A stretch of DNA of 50,252 nucleotides from Chloroflexota bacterium. Its GTDB lineage: Bacteria; Chloroflexota; Dormibacteria; CF-121. Numbering within the stretch: position 1 is the stretch's first letter; every line of letters starts with the position of its first letter. A program made the translations under genes and the position numbers. The DNA is taken from NCBI GenBank assembly GCA_005880395.1, contig VBHQ01000056.1, positions 1 to 50,252 on the forward strand, given 5' to 3'. A model generated the notes under the pieces. It made no database searches and was not told the DNA's origin. It saw only the letters and a list, made by a program, of their open reading frames with translations. Positions 36,055-45,205 of this stretch are shown here, piece after piece.

Positions 36055-37326
36055 ATGCCTCGCGGCTATGCGCGCTACGTTCTCGGCGTCATGGTGGGAA
36101 TCAACTTCTTGAATTACCTCGATCGCTACATCCTGCCGGCGGTGGCGAGTCGCATTCAGGCGGAGTTTCATCTCAGCGATAGCGAGGTCGGCTTGCTCGG
36201 GAGCGCCTTTCTGCTCGTGTATGCGGTTGGCACGATTCCTTTCGGCATCTGGGCCGACCGGGGCGTCCGCAAGACCGTCGTCGGCGTCGGGGTGACGATC
36301 TGGAGCCTGGCGACCCTTTTCACCGGCCTTGCCCGCAACTACCTCCAGCTGTTTGCCGCGCGAGCGGTCCTCGGCATCGGCGAGGCGAGCTATTACCCCG
36401 CGGGTACCGCGCTGCTGGGCGATTACGTCAAGAAAGAGGGACGCGGCCGGGCGATGTCGATCTGGGCGGCCGGGACCGCGGTCGGCATCGCGGTTGGGTT
36501 CGCCGGCGGCGGCATCATCGCCAGCCGGCTGGGGTGGCGCGTCGCCTTTTACCTGACGGCGATCCCCGGCTTGATTTTCGCACTGCTTGCCTTTGGCATC
36601 AGAGAGCCACGTCGCGGAGCGGCGGAAGAGCGCGGTCCGACGACCCGGACAGCCGGAGAGGTCACGGCCGGCGCGGTCATGAACCTGCTCCGGATCCCAA
36701 CGTTACGGGCGACGATTGCCGCCGAAACGGCGCTCTTCTTCGTGCTGGGTGGCGCTGCTTTCTGGCTCCCGACCTACCTCAGCCGGCAGTACGGGTTGGG
36801 AACCGGGGCAGCCGGGACGCTTGCCGGTGGCGTGCTCGTCCTCGGACTGCTTGCCGGGTCGCTGGTCGGCGGCAGCGTCGCCGATCGATTGACGCGACGT
36901 CGCGCCGCCGCCAGCAATCTTCCCGTGGGCATCGCCGGCTTCGTGGCCGGGGCGGTGCTGGTCGCGCTGGCCCTGCTGATGCCGAACCTTATCCTGTTCG
37001 TTCCGATGTTCCTGCTCGGGTCGGGCGCGCTCTATCTCTACAACGGCCCGTACACCGCGATAAAGCAGAACGTCGCCCTGCCGACGATCCGTGCCACGGC
37101 GGTCACCATCTCGCTGCTGATCGAGCACTTGCTCGGCGATTCCTACGCGCCCTTTGCGATCGGCCGGCTCTCGGACGCGGTGCACAGCCTGCGGCTCGCA
37201 CTGCTCATTCTGCTGCCGCCGTTGCTGCTGCTCGCGGCATTCTTCGCCAGCCTCGGCTTACGGCATGAGGATCGCGATGGCCGGGCGATGGAGGCCCGCT
37301 GGGCCGCCGCCACCGAAGCACCCTGA
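36055..37326 (+). CDS. MFS transporter (spinster-like)
   Basis: NFLNYLDRYILPAVASRIQAEFHLSDSEVGLLGSAFLLVYAVGTIPFGIWADR; 12 TM pattern. Confidence 0.9.
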   Translation: MPRGYARYVLGVMVGINFLNYLDRYILPAVASRIQAEFHLSDSEVGLLGSAFLLVYAVGTIPFGIWADRGVRKTVVGVGVTIWSLATLFTGLARNYLQLFAARAVLGIGEASYYPAGTALLGDYVKKEGRGRAMSIWAAGTAVGIAVGFAGGGIIASRLGWRVAFYLTAIPGLIFALLAFGIREPRRGAAEERGPTTRTAGEVTAGAVMNLLRIPTLRATIAAETALFFVLGGAAFWLPTYLSRQYGLGTGAAGTLAGGVLVLGLLAGSLVGGSVADRLTRRRAAASNLPVGIAGFVAGAVLVALALLMPNLILFVPMFLLGSGALYLYNGPYTAIKQNVALPTIRATAVTISLLIEHLLGDSYAPFAIGRLSDAVHSLRLALLILLPPLLLLAAFFASLGLRHEDRDGRAMEARWAAATEAP

Positions 37327-37334
37327 GCTTCTGG

Positions 37335-38105
37335 TCAGGGACCTGCCTCGACCCCGTGAAACAGGTCGTCCTCGGCCAGATCGTGCGCGGCTCCCACCAG
37401 GCTGAAGACCTCGCTGTCGCCCTGACCCTCGACGAATTTGCGGAGCGGCTCCCATTCCTGGGTCTGGCTGCGGTGACGGGCAAACGCGCGCAGCTTCGCG
37501 TCATGAAAGCCACCGATCGCCACCCGGGTCGTGATCGGTGGTTGCGCGGGCAGCCCGAGCGACTCGACGATCGGGCCCGTGGTCGTCAGAAAGTAGAGCT
37601 TGCTTGGCGACCAGGGCGCCAACCCAAGGGCCAGCGCTTCCAGTTCGTAGGCGGAGGACTCGCTGGTGAGCGTGCAAGCCAGCACGGTCAGCCGGCTCAC
37701 CACTTTGTGGTCGGGATGCCCGTAGGCGCCCTCCGGGCCGAAGCAGACGACGACCTGCGGGCGATGCGATCGAAGGCAGCGAACGATCTCGCCGACCAAC
37801 CGGTCGCGCACCGCCTCCACCTCTTCGACCTTCTCGAGCGCGCCGTCGGGATAGTCGAAAACCTCGAGGTAGCGCACGCCCAGCTCGGCGGCGGCGTCGC
37901 GTAGCTCGAGCTCGCGAACATCGGTCAACCGCCGCAGGTCACCGGCCTCGCGACCGTTCCACAACCCGGCGCCGCCGCGCGTTATCGTCACCAGCGTCAC
38001 GGTCGCGCCTTCGGCACTGTAGCGCGCAATCGTCGAAGCGCAACCGAAGCATTCGTCGTCCGGATGCGGCATCACCACCATCAATCGTTGATAGGCGCGG
38101 TCCAT
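37335..38105 (-). CDS. PIG-L family deacetylase
   Basis: MPHPDDECFG and GHPDHKVVS motifs; start reset to MDRAYQRLMVVMPHPDD. Confidence 0.88.
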   Translation of the reverse strand: MDRAYQRLMVVMPHPDDECFGCASTIARYSAEGATVTLVTITRGGAGLWNGREAGDLRRLTDVRELELRDAAAELGVRYLEVFDYPDGALEKVEEVEAVRDRLVGEIVRCLRSHRPQVVVCFGPEGAYGHPDHKVVSRLTVLACTLTSESSAYELEALALGLAPWSPSKLYFLTTTGPIVESLGLPAQPPITTRVAIGGFHDAKLRAFARHRSQTQEWEPLRKFVEGQGDSEVFSLVGAAHDLAEDDLFHGVEAGP

Positions 38106-38165
38106 CTTTCGAGCAAGTGTAGGGTGCTGCTCGGCTCGCTCCAACAGCGCCGCGATAATGAGCGG

Positions 38166-38624
38166 GTGCCAGCCAGGAAGAAGGGACCAGCCCGACAGGA
38201 CGTGTCCGCCGGTGGCGTCGTCTTTCGCCGGCGCCGTGACGGAATCCGGTTCGTGCTGATCAAGGCGGGCGGGCGCTGGAGCTTCCCCAAGGGCAACATC
38301 GAGAAAGGGGAGACGCCGGATGCTGCCGCGTTGCGCGAGATCTCCGAAGAGACCGGGCTGCCGCCGAGACGGCTGCGGATCGTGAGCCCCCTGCCCGACG
38401 TCAACTACGTGTTCCGCTGGGCCGGGGTCCTGGTCTTCAAGACGGTCCATTACTACCTCGTCGAGCTGACCACTGACGCGCCGTTCACGCCGCAGGTCTC
38501 CGAGATCGAGGATGTCCAGTGGTTTGCGCCCGAGGCCGCCCGGGCGGCGATCGGCTTCAAGAACGCGATCGAGACGCTCGAAGCGGCGATCGCCGGCCTG
38601 CAAGCCTGGCAGCTTGCCTCATGA
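38166..38624 (+). CDS. NUDIX hydrolase
   Basis: Nudix box GNIEKGETPDAAALREISEETGL; GTG start. Confidence 0.92.
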   Translation: MPARKKGPARQDVSAGGVVFRRRRDGIRFVLIKAGGRWSFPKGNIEKGETPDAAALREISEETGLPPRRLRIVSPLPDVNYVFRWAGVLVFKTVHYYLVELTTDAPFTPQVSEIEDVQWFAPEAARAAIGFKNAIETLEAAIAGLQAWQLAS

Positions 38625-38986
38625 GCGCCGTGCTCTCGCTCCATCGAGGCTTGTTCTTCGCCGGACTGGTCGTCACCCTGGTGATTGCCGGCTGGGGGCT
38701 GCTGAGCTACTTCCGCCGGCGTCCGCCCGGCGGCAGCTTCAATTCGGCGCTCGTGATTACCGAAGCGTTGTTCATCATCCAGGGCATCGCGGGCGGCACC
38801 CTCTTCCTCGGGGGGCGTCGGCCGCACGATCCGCTGCACTGGCTGTACGGGATCCTCCTCGTCATCGTGCTTCCGATCGCCGCAACCTACACGACCGGCC
38901 GGGACGAGCGACGCCAGTCGCTGGTTTATGGCATTGCGGGCCTCTTCATGGCCGGGCTCTCGATCCGCGCCTTGACGACCTCATAG
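38621..38986 (+). CDS. small membrane protein of unknown function
   Basis: ATGA overlap with NUDIX; four hydrophobic segments; 121 aa. Confidence 0.75.
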   Translation: MSAVLSLHRGLFFAGLVVTLVIAGWGLLSYFRRRPPGGSFNSALVITEALFIIQGIAGGTLFLGGRRPHDPLHWLYGILLVIVLPIAATYTTGRDERRQSLVYGIAGLFMAGLSIRALTTS

Positions 38987-38990
38987 CCAA

Positions 38991-39027
38991 ACGAAAAGGG
39001 GCCCCCTTGCGGGAGCCCCTTTCGTTA
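38991..39027. terminator. bidirectional terminator-like hairpin
   Basis: ACGAAAAGGGGCCCCC-TTGC-GGGAGCCCCTTTCGT; A/T tails on both sides, between two convergent genes. Confidence 0.8.
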
Positions 39028-39034
39028 CCGCTCT

Positions 39035-39097
39035 CTAGCGGCTCTTCCGAGTCGACTTACGGGCCGCCTTCTTGGTGGCCTTCTTCCTGGTCGCCAT
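39035..39097 (-). CDS. 20-aa highly basic microprotein MATRKKATKKAARKSTRKSR
   Basis: Minus strand TAAGGAGGTGACGC-ATG (11-nt match to anti-SD), TAG stop, terminator directly downstream. Confidence 0.7.
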   Translation of the reverse strand: MATRKKATKKAARKSTRKSR

Positions 39098-39197
39098 GCG
39101 TCACCTCCTTATCGCGTGAGCGGCGAACCGCTGCGCACCATCGGCGGGCGCTTATCGGGCATAACGCTCCGTCCAAAACGAACTTGCAGATTTCGAG

Positions 39198-40175
39198 TCA
39201 GAAGAGGCGCAGCTGGTCGATGGCGGTCAACGCTTTCGCGCGAATGCCTCGCCGCCGTAGGTGCATGGCGAGCTCTTCATCGAAGCCGAGCACCGTATAG
39301 GTCATCGTTGCACCAACCCGCTCGGCGTAACAGCAGAGCTCCTCGAAATCGGCGTGGTCGGATAACGGAAAGACGGCGTCGACCTCAAGCCGAGCTTTCA
39401 GGCTGGGATCCATCGCCCACCCGGTCAACGCAGCCGTTTTGAATTCGCCCAGCATCTCGCGCAAGCCGTTGCGGCGCGCGGTGGGCGGTGTGATGACGAC
39501 CGTAGGGCGGACCAGCGCGGCACCGAGCACCTGGTACTGCGGGAAACGGCAGCCAAGCTCTCGATACACTTCCGTGACGCCGAATAACGACGCGTGAAGG
39601 GCGATGTGAATGCCTTCGGCGGCGAGCGCGGAGAGGATCTCCTGACCTTTTCCTAACGAGTAACCGAGCAAGACCGGCGTCGCGCCGCTGTCGATCACAC
39701 TACGGCACCAGGAGACGATCGCGGCGATCACCTCTGCCGAATCGGGAAAACGGTAGTGCGGCTTGCCAAACGTGCTTTCGAGGAGCAGGACGTCCGCCGG
39801 CACCGGAATCGCCGGAACGCTTGTGAAGCCGGAGCGGGTCTTGAGATCGCCGGTATAGAGGATGGCGCCCCAATCGGTCTCGATCAACGCCTGCGCCGAC
39901 CCGAGCACGTGCCCTGCGGGATGCAGCGTGAGGGAACAGTGCTCGAGTCTGAGCGGCTGGCCGTACTCGAGGCCCTGCACCGTGGTCAGCGACGGCCGTC
40001 GGTGGGTGACCAGCCGGCGCGTGGCGGGCGTCGCATAGGCCAGCGGGTGGGCGGCGACATGATCGCTATGCGCGTGACTGATGACGGCCCGCGGCCGCGG
40101 CTGGCGCGGATCGAGCCAGAGCCCCAGCTCGGGGAGGTAGATGCCGCTGTCCCACAGAATCGGGTAGTTCAGCAC
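39198..40175 (-). CDS. MBL-fold exonuclease-like protein (beta-CASP, mRNA 3'-end processing/DNA-ligase-associated type)
   Basis: ISHAHSDHVAAH, HPAGHVLGSAQALIE, YTGDLKTR, LSDHADFEEL. Confidence 0.88.
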   Translation of the reverse strand: MLNYPILWDSGIYLPELGLWLDPRQPRPRAVISHAHSDHVAAHPLAYATPATRRLVTHRRPSLTTVQGLEYGQPLRLEHCSLTLHPAGHVLGSAQALIETDWGAILYTGDLKTRSGFTSVPAIPVPADVLLLESTFGKPHYRFPDSAEVIAAIVSWCRSVIDSGATPVLLGYSLGKGQEILSALAAEGIHIALHASLFGVTEVYRELGCRFPQYQVLGAALVRPTVVITPPTARRNGLREMLGEFKTAALTGWAMDPSLKARLEVDAVFPLSDHADFEELCCYAERVGATMTYTVLGFDEELAMHLRRRGIRAKALTAIDQLRLF

Positions 40176-40185
40176 CGGGTCGGGA

Positions 40186-40494
40186 CTACTCGGAGGCGGC
40201 GGCGCGCGCTTCGAAAAGCTCGTCCCGCAAGGCGCAGTAGGTGCAGAAGCGCTGGCCGGGAGGGCCGGCGAAGACGCTGGTGCGGCCGCAGGTGGGACAG
40301 GTCTCCTTTTCCGCCTCGACCACCGCCGTCGCGGTGACGCCTTCGGTCGTCACCGCCAGCTCGTGCCTGCCCGCCGCGTCGCTGACCGTGGATTGTAATG
40401 CGGCTAGCGGTGGCGTCGATACCGGTGGGGTGGCTGGGGAAGCGGTCTCAACCGCCTCGCGTTGCCGGAAAAGCCGGGTCAGCCAGCGGAGCAC
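40186..40494 (-). CDS. small zinc-ribbon protein
   Basis: 102 aa; CPTCGRTSVFAGPPGQRFCTYC. Confidence 0.65.
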   Translation of the reverse strand: MLRWLTRLFRQREAVETASPATPPVSTPPLAALQSTVSDAAGRHELAVTTEGVTATAVVEAEKETCPTCGRTSVFAGPPGQRFCTYCALRDELFEARAAASE

Positions 40495-40532
40495 TCGCGG
40501 CTACGGTAGAGCATGGAGGCCTCGAAGTCAAA

Positions 40533-41435
40533 CTAGACGGCCAATCCGAGTTGGACCGGTTCCGCCGGGGGCTGCGCTCGCCAGGCCCGGCGATCACCGA
40601 CGCCCTCGCGCCGCTTCAGCTCGGCGACGGTCTCGAGGATCGGCGACTTGACGCCGCTCGACAGGTAGGCGGCGCCGCCGGGAAACAGCTCTCGGTACCT
40701 CTGGACGAGCTGTGGAAAATCGCGCTCGAGAAAGTCCATGAAATGCTCCTTGGTTCCCGGCTTGAGGTAGACGACGTTGCACCAGACGTAGCAGGCGCCC
40801 GCCGCCGCCGCGGCCCCGACGGTTGCCTTCAGCTGCTCCGCCGAGTCGGAGAGCCCGGGCAGGATCGGCGCCATGCCGACGCCCGCCTCGATGCCGGCCT
40901 CGACGAGCGCTTTCAGGACCTTGAGGCGTTTATCGGGCGGCGGCGTGCCGGGCTCGGTCTTCGACCAGATCTCGCGATCGACCGTTGGGACGCTGAAGGT
41001 CACGGTCGCCTTCGCCCGTTCGGAGAGCTCGACGAGGAGATCGAGATCGCGAATCACCATCGTGCCCTTGGTGATCAAGCCGATCGGTGTCCGGTAGTCG
41101 CGAAACGCCTCCAGGCAGCGTCGGGTCAGGCGGTAGGTGCCTTCGATCGGCTGATACGGATCGGTGGCGGTCCCGAAGGCAACCATCTCCCGCTTCCAGC
41201 TTCGTCGCGAGAGCTCCTGCCGCAGCAGCGCCGGAGCGTTGATCTTCACCCCGATTCGGGCGGAGAAGCCGGCGCCCGGGTCCCGGTCAGCCAGCTTGGC
41301 GTGAGCCCGGGCAAAACAGTACACGCAGCTATGCACGCAGCCCTGGTAGGGATTGAGCGACCAGTTGAAGCCCATGTGCTGGACCCGGTTGAGGGCCGAT
41401 TTCACCGTGATTTCGGAGTATTCCGTCCGTGCCAT
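40533..41435 (-). CDS. SPL/Rv2578c-like radical SAM protein
   Basis: NPYQGCVHSCVYCFARAHA radical SAM Cys motif; start reset to MARTEYSEITVKSALNRV. Confidence 0.9.
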   Translation of the reverse strand: MARTEYSEITVKSALNRVQHMGFNWSLNPYQGCVHSCVYCFARAHAKLADRDPGAGFSARIGVKINAPALLRQELSRRSWKREMVAFGTATDPYQPIEGTYRLTRRCLEAFRDYRTPIGLITKGTMVIRDLDLLVELSERAKATVTFSVPTVDREIWSKTEPGTPPPDKRLKVLKALVEAGIEAGVGMAPILPGLSDSAEQLKATVGAAAAAGACYVWCNVVYLKPGTKEHFMDFLERDFPQLVQRYRELFPGGAAYLSSGVKSPILETVAELKRREGVGDRRAWRAQPPAEPVQLGLAV

Positions 41436-41505
41436 CGGGCCTCCAATCGTACTACAAACAGATGTTCGCCAAGGGCGGCTTTGACCATAATTGGAGCAGC
41501 CAGCC

Positions 41506-42282
41506 ATGAATGTTGTCGTCTGCGTCAAGCAGATCCCCGATCCCAACGCGCCTGGGAAGCTTCATCCGGAAAGCAAGCGTCTTGTACGCGAGGGCGTCGA
41601 TCTCATCCTCGACCCTGGCGACGAGCACGCGGTCGAGGCCGGCCTGCAGATCGTCGAGAAAGAGGGGGGCGAGGTGACGGTGGTCTCGATGGGCCCGCCC
41701 AAGGCGATGGATGCGATCCGTCGGGCGCTGGCGATGGGCGCCGCCCGCGGCATCCTGATCACGGATACGGCGTTGGAGTCTTCGGACGCGCTCAGCACGG
41801 CCCGCGCGATCGCGGCGGCCATCAAGGACCGCACGTTCGATCTCCTCATCTGCGGGACGGAGAGCACCGACGGCTCCTCCGGCGCGGTCCCCGCGCAGCT
41901 CGCCGAGCTCCTCGGCCTACCCCTGCTCAGCTTCGCCAAGAGGCTCGAGGTGGCCGACGGCAAAGCGGTGATCGACCGCCAGACGGATGAGGGCTATGAC
42001 GTGGTCGAGGCCCCGCTGCCGGCGGTGGTCACCGTGACCGGCGGCATCAACGACGCGCGCTATCCCGCGCTGCGGGGCATCATGCAGGCGAAGAACAAGG
42101 AGATCAAGCAGGTCGGTATCGCCGAGATCGGCCTGGAGGGGAAGGCGGGGAAGGCCGCGCTGACTCAGGAGGTCGTCGAGGTCGTGCCAGCCGAGGCGCG
42201 CAAGGCGGGCGAGGTGGTAGAGGACAAAGGGGACGGGGCCAAACGCATCGCCGACTTTCTCCAGGCATTGAAGGTGATTTGA
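41506..42282 (+). CDS. etfB: electron transfer flavoprotein beta subunit
   Basis: MNVVVCVKQIPDP..., DLLICGTESTDGSSGAVPAQLAELLGLP. Confidence 0.95.
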   Translation: MNVVVCVKQIPDPNAPGKLHPESKRLVREGVDLILDPGDEHAVEAGLQIVEKEGGEVTVVSMGPPKAMDAIRRALAMGAARGILITDTALESSDALSTARAIAAAIKDRTFDLLICGTESTDGSSGAVPAQLAELLGLPLLSFAKRLEVADGKAVIDRQTDEGYDVVEAPLPAVVTVTGGINDARYPALRGIMQAKNKEIKQVGIAEIGLEGKAGKAALTQEVVEVVPAEARKAGEVVEDKGDGAKRIADFLQALKVI

Positions 42283-43253
42283 TGCCATCGGTCTGGGTGT
42301 TTGCGGAGACGGCCGACGGTGTGCCCAAACCGATCGCGCTGGAGCTGCTGACCAAAGCGCGGGCGCTGGGGGCAGCGGTTGCGGTGGCAGTCGGTCCTGG
42401 CGCAGGACGGGCGGCAGAGGCGCTGGCCAAATACGGCGCAACCAGGATTTATGTGCACGAGGACGAGGCGTTTAAAGACGTCGTCGCCACGCCCGCGGTC
42501 GATCTGCTGGCGCGGCTGTTCGAAAAAGAACGCCCGGACCTGATGCTGTTCGGGATGACCTACGAAGGCCGCGACATCGCCGCCCGGCTATCGGCACGGC
42601 TTGGCGTCGCGCTGATCGCGAACGCGACCGACGTCATCAAGCGGAATGGAAGCTTCGCCGCGGTCTCGCCCGTCTTTGGTGGCAGCATGCTGGTGACCAC
42701 CGTCCCGAAAGCGCAGCCACCGGTGCTGATCCTGTTGCGGCCCAAGGCGATCACCGCCGAGCCGGCCTCGGAGCCAGTCGCGCCGCAAGTCGAGAAGATC
42801 GGCGATCCAGTCGATACCAGCAAACCCGCGGCTCGTGTCCTGCGGCGCGAGAAGCAAAAGGCTCAAGGGCCGCGACTCGACGACGCGACCGTCATCGTGA
42901 GCGGGGGACGCGGGCTTGGCGCCCCCGAGAATTTCAAGATGCTGGACGAGCTCGCCGGCGAGATCGGCGCCGCGGTCGGCGCCAGTCGGGCGGTCGTCGA
43001 CGCCGGCTGGAAGCCGTATTCCTTCCAGATCGGCCAGACCGGGAAGACGGTGAAGCCCAGCGTCTACATCGCCGTCGGGATTTCCGGCGCGATGCAGCAC
43101 ACGGTGGGGATGAAAGGCGCGAAGACGATCATCGCCATCAACAAGGACCCGGAGGCTCCGATTTTCAAGCTCGCCGACCTCGGGGTCATCGGCGATGTGC
43201 ACAAGATCGTTCCGCAGTTGATCCAGGAAGTTCGGGCGCGTAAGGGCAAGTGA
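42282..43253 (+). CDS. etfA: electron transfer flavoprotein alpha subunit
   Basis: VSGGRGLGAPENF, VGASRAVVDAGW, QIGQTGKTVKPSVYIAVGISGAMQHTVGM. Confidence 0.96.
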   Translation: MPSVWVFAETADGVPKPIALELLTKARALGAAVAVAVGPGAGRAAEALAKYGATRIYVHEDEAFKDVVATPAVDLLARLFEKERPDLMLFGMTYEGRDIAARLSARLGVALIANATDVIKRNGSFAAVSPVFGGSMLVTTVPKAQPPVLILLRPKAITAEPASEPVAPQVEKIGDPVDTSKPAARVLRREKQKAQGPRLDDATVIVSGGRGLGAPENFKMLDELAGEIGAAVGASRAVVDAGWKPYSFQIGQTGKTVKPSVYIAVGISGAMQHTVGMKGAKTIIAINKDPEAPIFKLADLGVIGDVHKIVPQLIQEVRARKGK

Positions 43254-44104
43254 GCGCCAGCGAGCTGAGCCTGCTGGCAGTCCAACCCCATCCCGACGAT
43301 GAGTCCATCGGCATGGGTGGGACGCTGGCGCGCTACAGCGCGGAAGGGGTGCGAACCACCCTGGTGACCGCGACGCGTGGCGAGGTGGGTGAAATCCTCG
43401 ACAAGGAACTCGATCCCAAGGAGGCAGCGCCCAGGCTGGCGACGATTCGTGAGGCGGAGCTGCGCAAGGCGATGCAGATCCTCGGGGTCAACGAGATCGT
43501 GTTTCTTGGATACGAGGATTCCGGCATGGCCGGGCTCCCGCGCAACCGCGAGCCGCAAACCTTCTGGCAGGCGGGCGAGGAGGAAGCGATCGGCCGCTTG
43601 ATCCAGGTGATCCGCCGCGTCCGGCCGCAGGTGGTCGTGACCCAGAACGAGTTCGGAGGATATGCCCATCCCGACCATATCAAGACCCACCGGGTGGCAA
43701 TCGGCGCCTTCTTCTATGCGGGCGATATCAAGCGCTTCCCCGGTGGCGAACCGTTCCGTCCGAGCAAGCTCTACTACAACGCCTTTCCAAAGTCGGTGAT
43801 GCGGCAGCTGGCTGAGGTGATGCAGCGCGCCGGCGTTGCCAATCGATTCTCGACCGACGGCGAACCGCCCCCCTTCGCGGTCTCTGACGACCGGGTCACC
43901 ACCTGGTTGGATGTCAGGCCGTTCATTGACAAGAAGCTGGCCGCGATGCGGGCGCACCGCACCCAGATCCCCGAAGACAGCTGGTTCTTGAAGCTGGTCG
44001 ACGTGGTCGGTGCGCAGGCCTGGGCGACTGAGACGTACGAGCGGGCGCGCAGCTCCGTCGATGCCCCGACTCCTGAAGACGACCTCTTCGCCGGGCTGCG
44101 GTGA
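43250..44104 (+). CDS. PIG-L family deacetylase (MshB/Mca-like)
   Basis: QPHPDDESIGMGGTLARYSAEG, AHPDHIKTHRVAI; GTG start with GTGA overlap. Confidence 0.88.
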   Translation: MSASELSLLAVQPHPDDESIGMGGTLARYSAEGVRTTLVTATRGEVGEILDKELDPKEAAPRLATIREAELRKAMQILGVNEIVFLGYEDSGMAGLPRNREPQTFWQAGEEEAIGRLIQVIRRVRPQVVVTQNEFGGYAHPDHIKTHRVAIGAFFYAGDIKRFPGGEPFRPSKLYYNAFPKSVMRQLAEVMQRAGVANRFSTDGEPPPFAVSDDRVTTWLDVRPFIDKKLAAMRAHRTQIPEDSWFLKLVDVVGAQAWATETYERARSSVDAPTPEDDLFAGLR

Positions 44105-44859
44105 GCACGCTAATCGAGGCCGCCGTCGGCGACGCCGCGGCGCTGCTGAGCCGGGCCCGGTCCGCCGTCGCGTTTACCGGCGCCGGGATCTCGCAGGAGA
44201 GCGGAATCCCCGTGTATCGCGGCGAGGGGGGATTGTGGACGAAATTCGATCCTTACAAGGTCGCGCACATCGATACCTTCCGCGCCGATCCATCGCAGTA
44301 CTGGAGCTACAGCCGCGAACATCGCCGGACCGATGCCAGGCCCAATCCCGCCCATGAAGCGCTGGCCGCTCTCGAACGGCACGGCAAGCTGTCCGGGGTC
44401 ATCACCCAGAACACCGATGGCCTGCATCAGAAGGCGGGCAGCCGGCGGGTCATCGAGCTACACGGCTCTTCGCATGCCGTCGTCTGCCTCGACTGCGAGA
44501 CCCGCTTTCCGCGAGTGGACATCGATGCGCTGAATCGTGAGCACTGCCCGCCGAATTGTCCTGCCTGCGGTGGGCGCTTTCTCAAGCCGACCGTGGTCAT
44601 GTTCGGCGAGGCGCTGCCCGGCGAAGCGCTGCTCGAGGCGCAAGCGCTGGCGATCGCCGCCGACGTCCTGCTGATCGTCGGCAGCTCCTTGCAGGTCTAT
44701 CCGGCTGCCGGCATCCCGCGCCTAGCGCGTGAGAACCGAGCCGACCTCTGCATCATCAATGCGGAGCCCACCCCGTTCGACTCGTTCGCCGCCGTTCTCC
44801 TCCAGGGGAAAGCCGGAGAGCTGTTGCCGGCGATCGTCCGGGCGATGGGGGAAGGCTAG
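44101..44859 (+). CDS. NAD-dependent protein deacylase (sirtuin)
   Basis: FTGAGISQESGIPVYRG, TQNTDGLHQKAGS, HGS, CxxC...CxxC zinc site, PTVVMFGEALP. Confidence 0.95.
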   Translation: MSTLIEAAVGDAAALLSRARSAVAFTGAGISQESGIPVYRGEGGLWTKFDPYKVAHIDTFRADPSQYWSYSREHRRTDARPNPAHEALAALERHGKLSGVITQNTDGLHQKAGSRRVIELHGSSHAVVCLDCETRFPRVDIDALNREHCPPNCPACGGRFLKPTVVMFGEALPGEALLEAQALAIAADVLLIVGSSLQVYPAAGIPRLARENRADLCIINAEPTPFDSFAAVLLQGKAGELLPAIVRAMGEG

Positions 44860-44860
44860 G

Positions 44861-45205
44861 CTACGGTGCGTCCGTCACCGGGAAGGTCTGGCCGCAGCTG
44901 GGACAGACGACCGGGTTCTGATCCCTCGGCGCGGTGAAGAGTTCTTCGCACGCGGGGCAGGTGTACTGCGACGGCGGGTTCTCGAGCGCCTCACGGTCGG
45001 CCGCCATGGCCCCTGGCACCTCGCCGAGATCCATCGCCGGGCTGCCGCACTCCACACAGCGGTAGAGGGGCCCGTCTTCCGCCCTGTGTTCGAGATAGCG
45101 GCCCCGGCTATCGACGTAGACCGAGGCGTTCCAGAGCTCGAAGCGGTTGGTGCTGCAGCGATTGGGGCAGGCGAGAAACATCAGCGTTTTCACACCCACT
45201 TTCAA
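44861..45205 (-). CDS. multi-zinc-ribbon protein of unknown function
   Basis: 114 aa with CPNRC, CVEC, CPAC, CPSC pairs. Confidence 0.7.
   Translation of the reverse strand: MKVGVKTLMFLACPNRCSTNRFELWNASVYVDSRGRYLEHRAEDGPLYRCVECGSPAMDLGEVPGAMAADREALENPPSQYTCPACEELFTAPRDQNPVVCPSCGQTFPVTDAP

Noticed and set aside
38106-38603. Upstream extension of the PIG-L ORF
   Set aside because: Antisense to the NUDIX gene; PIG-L motif begins right after MDRAYQRLMVVMPHPDD.
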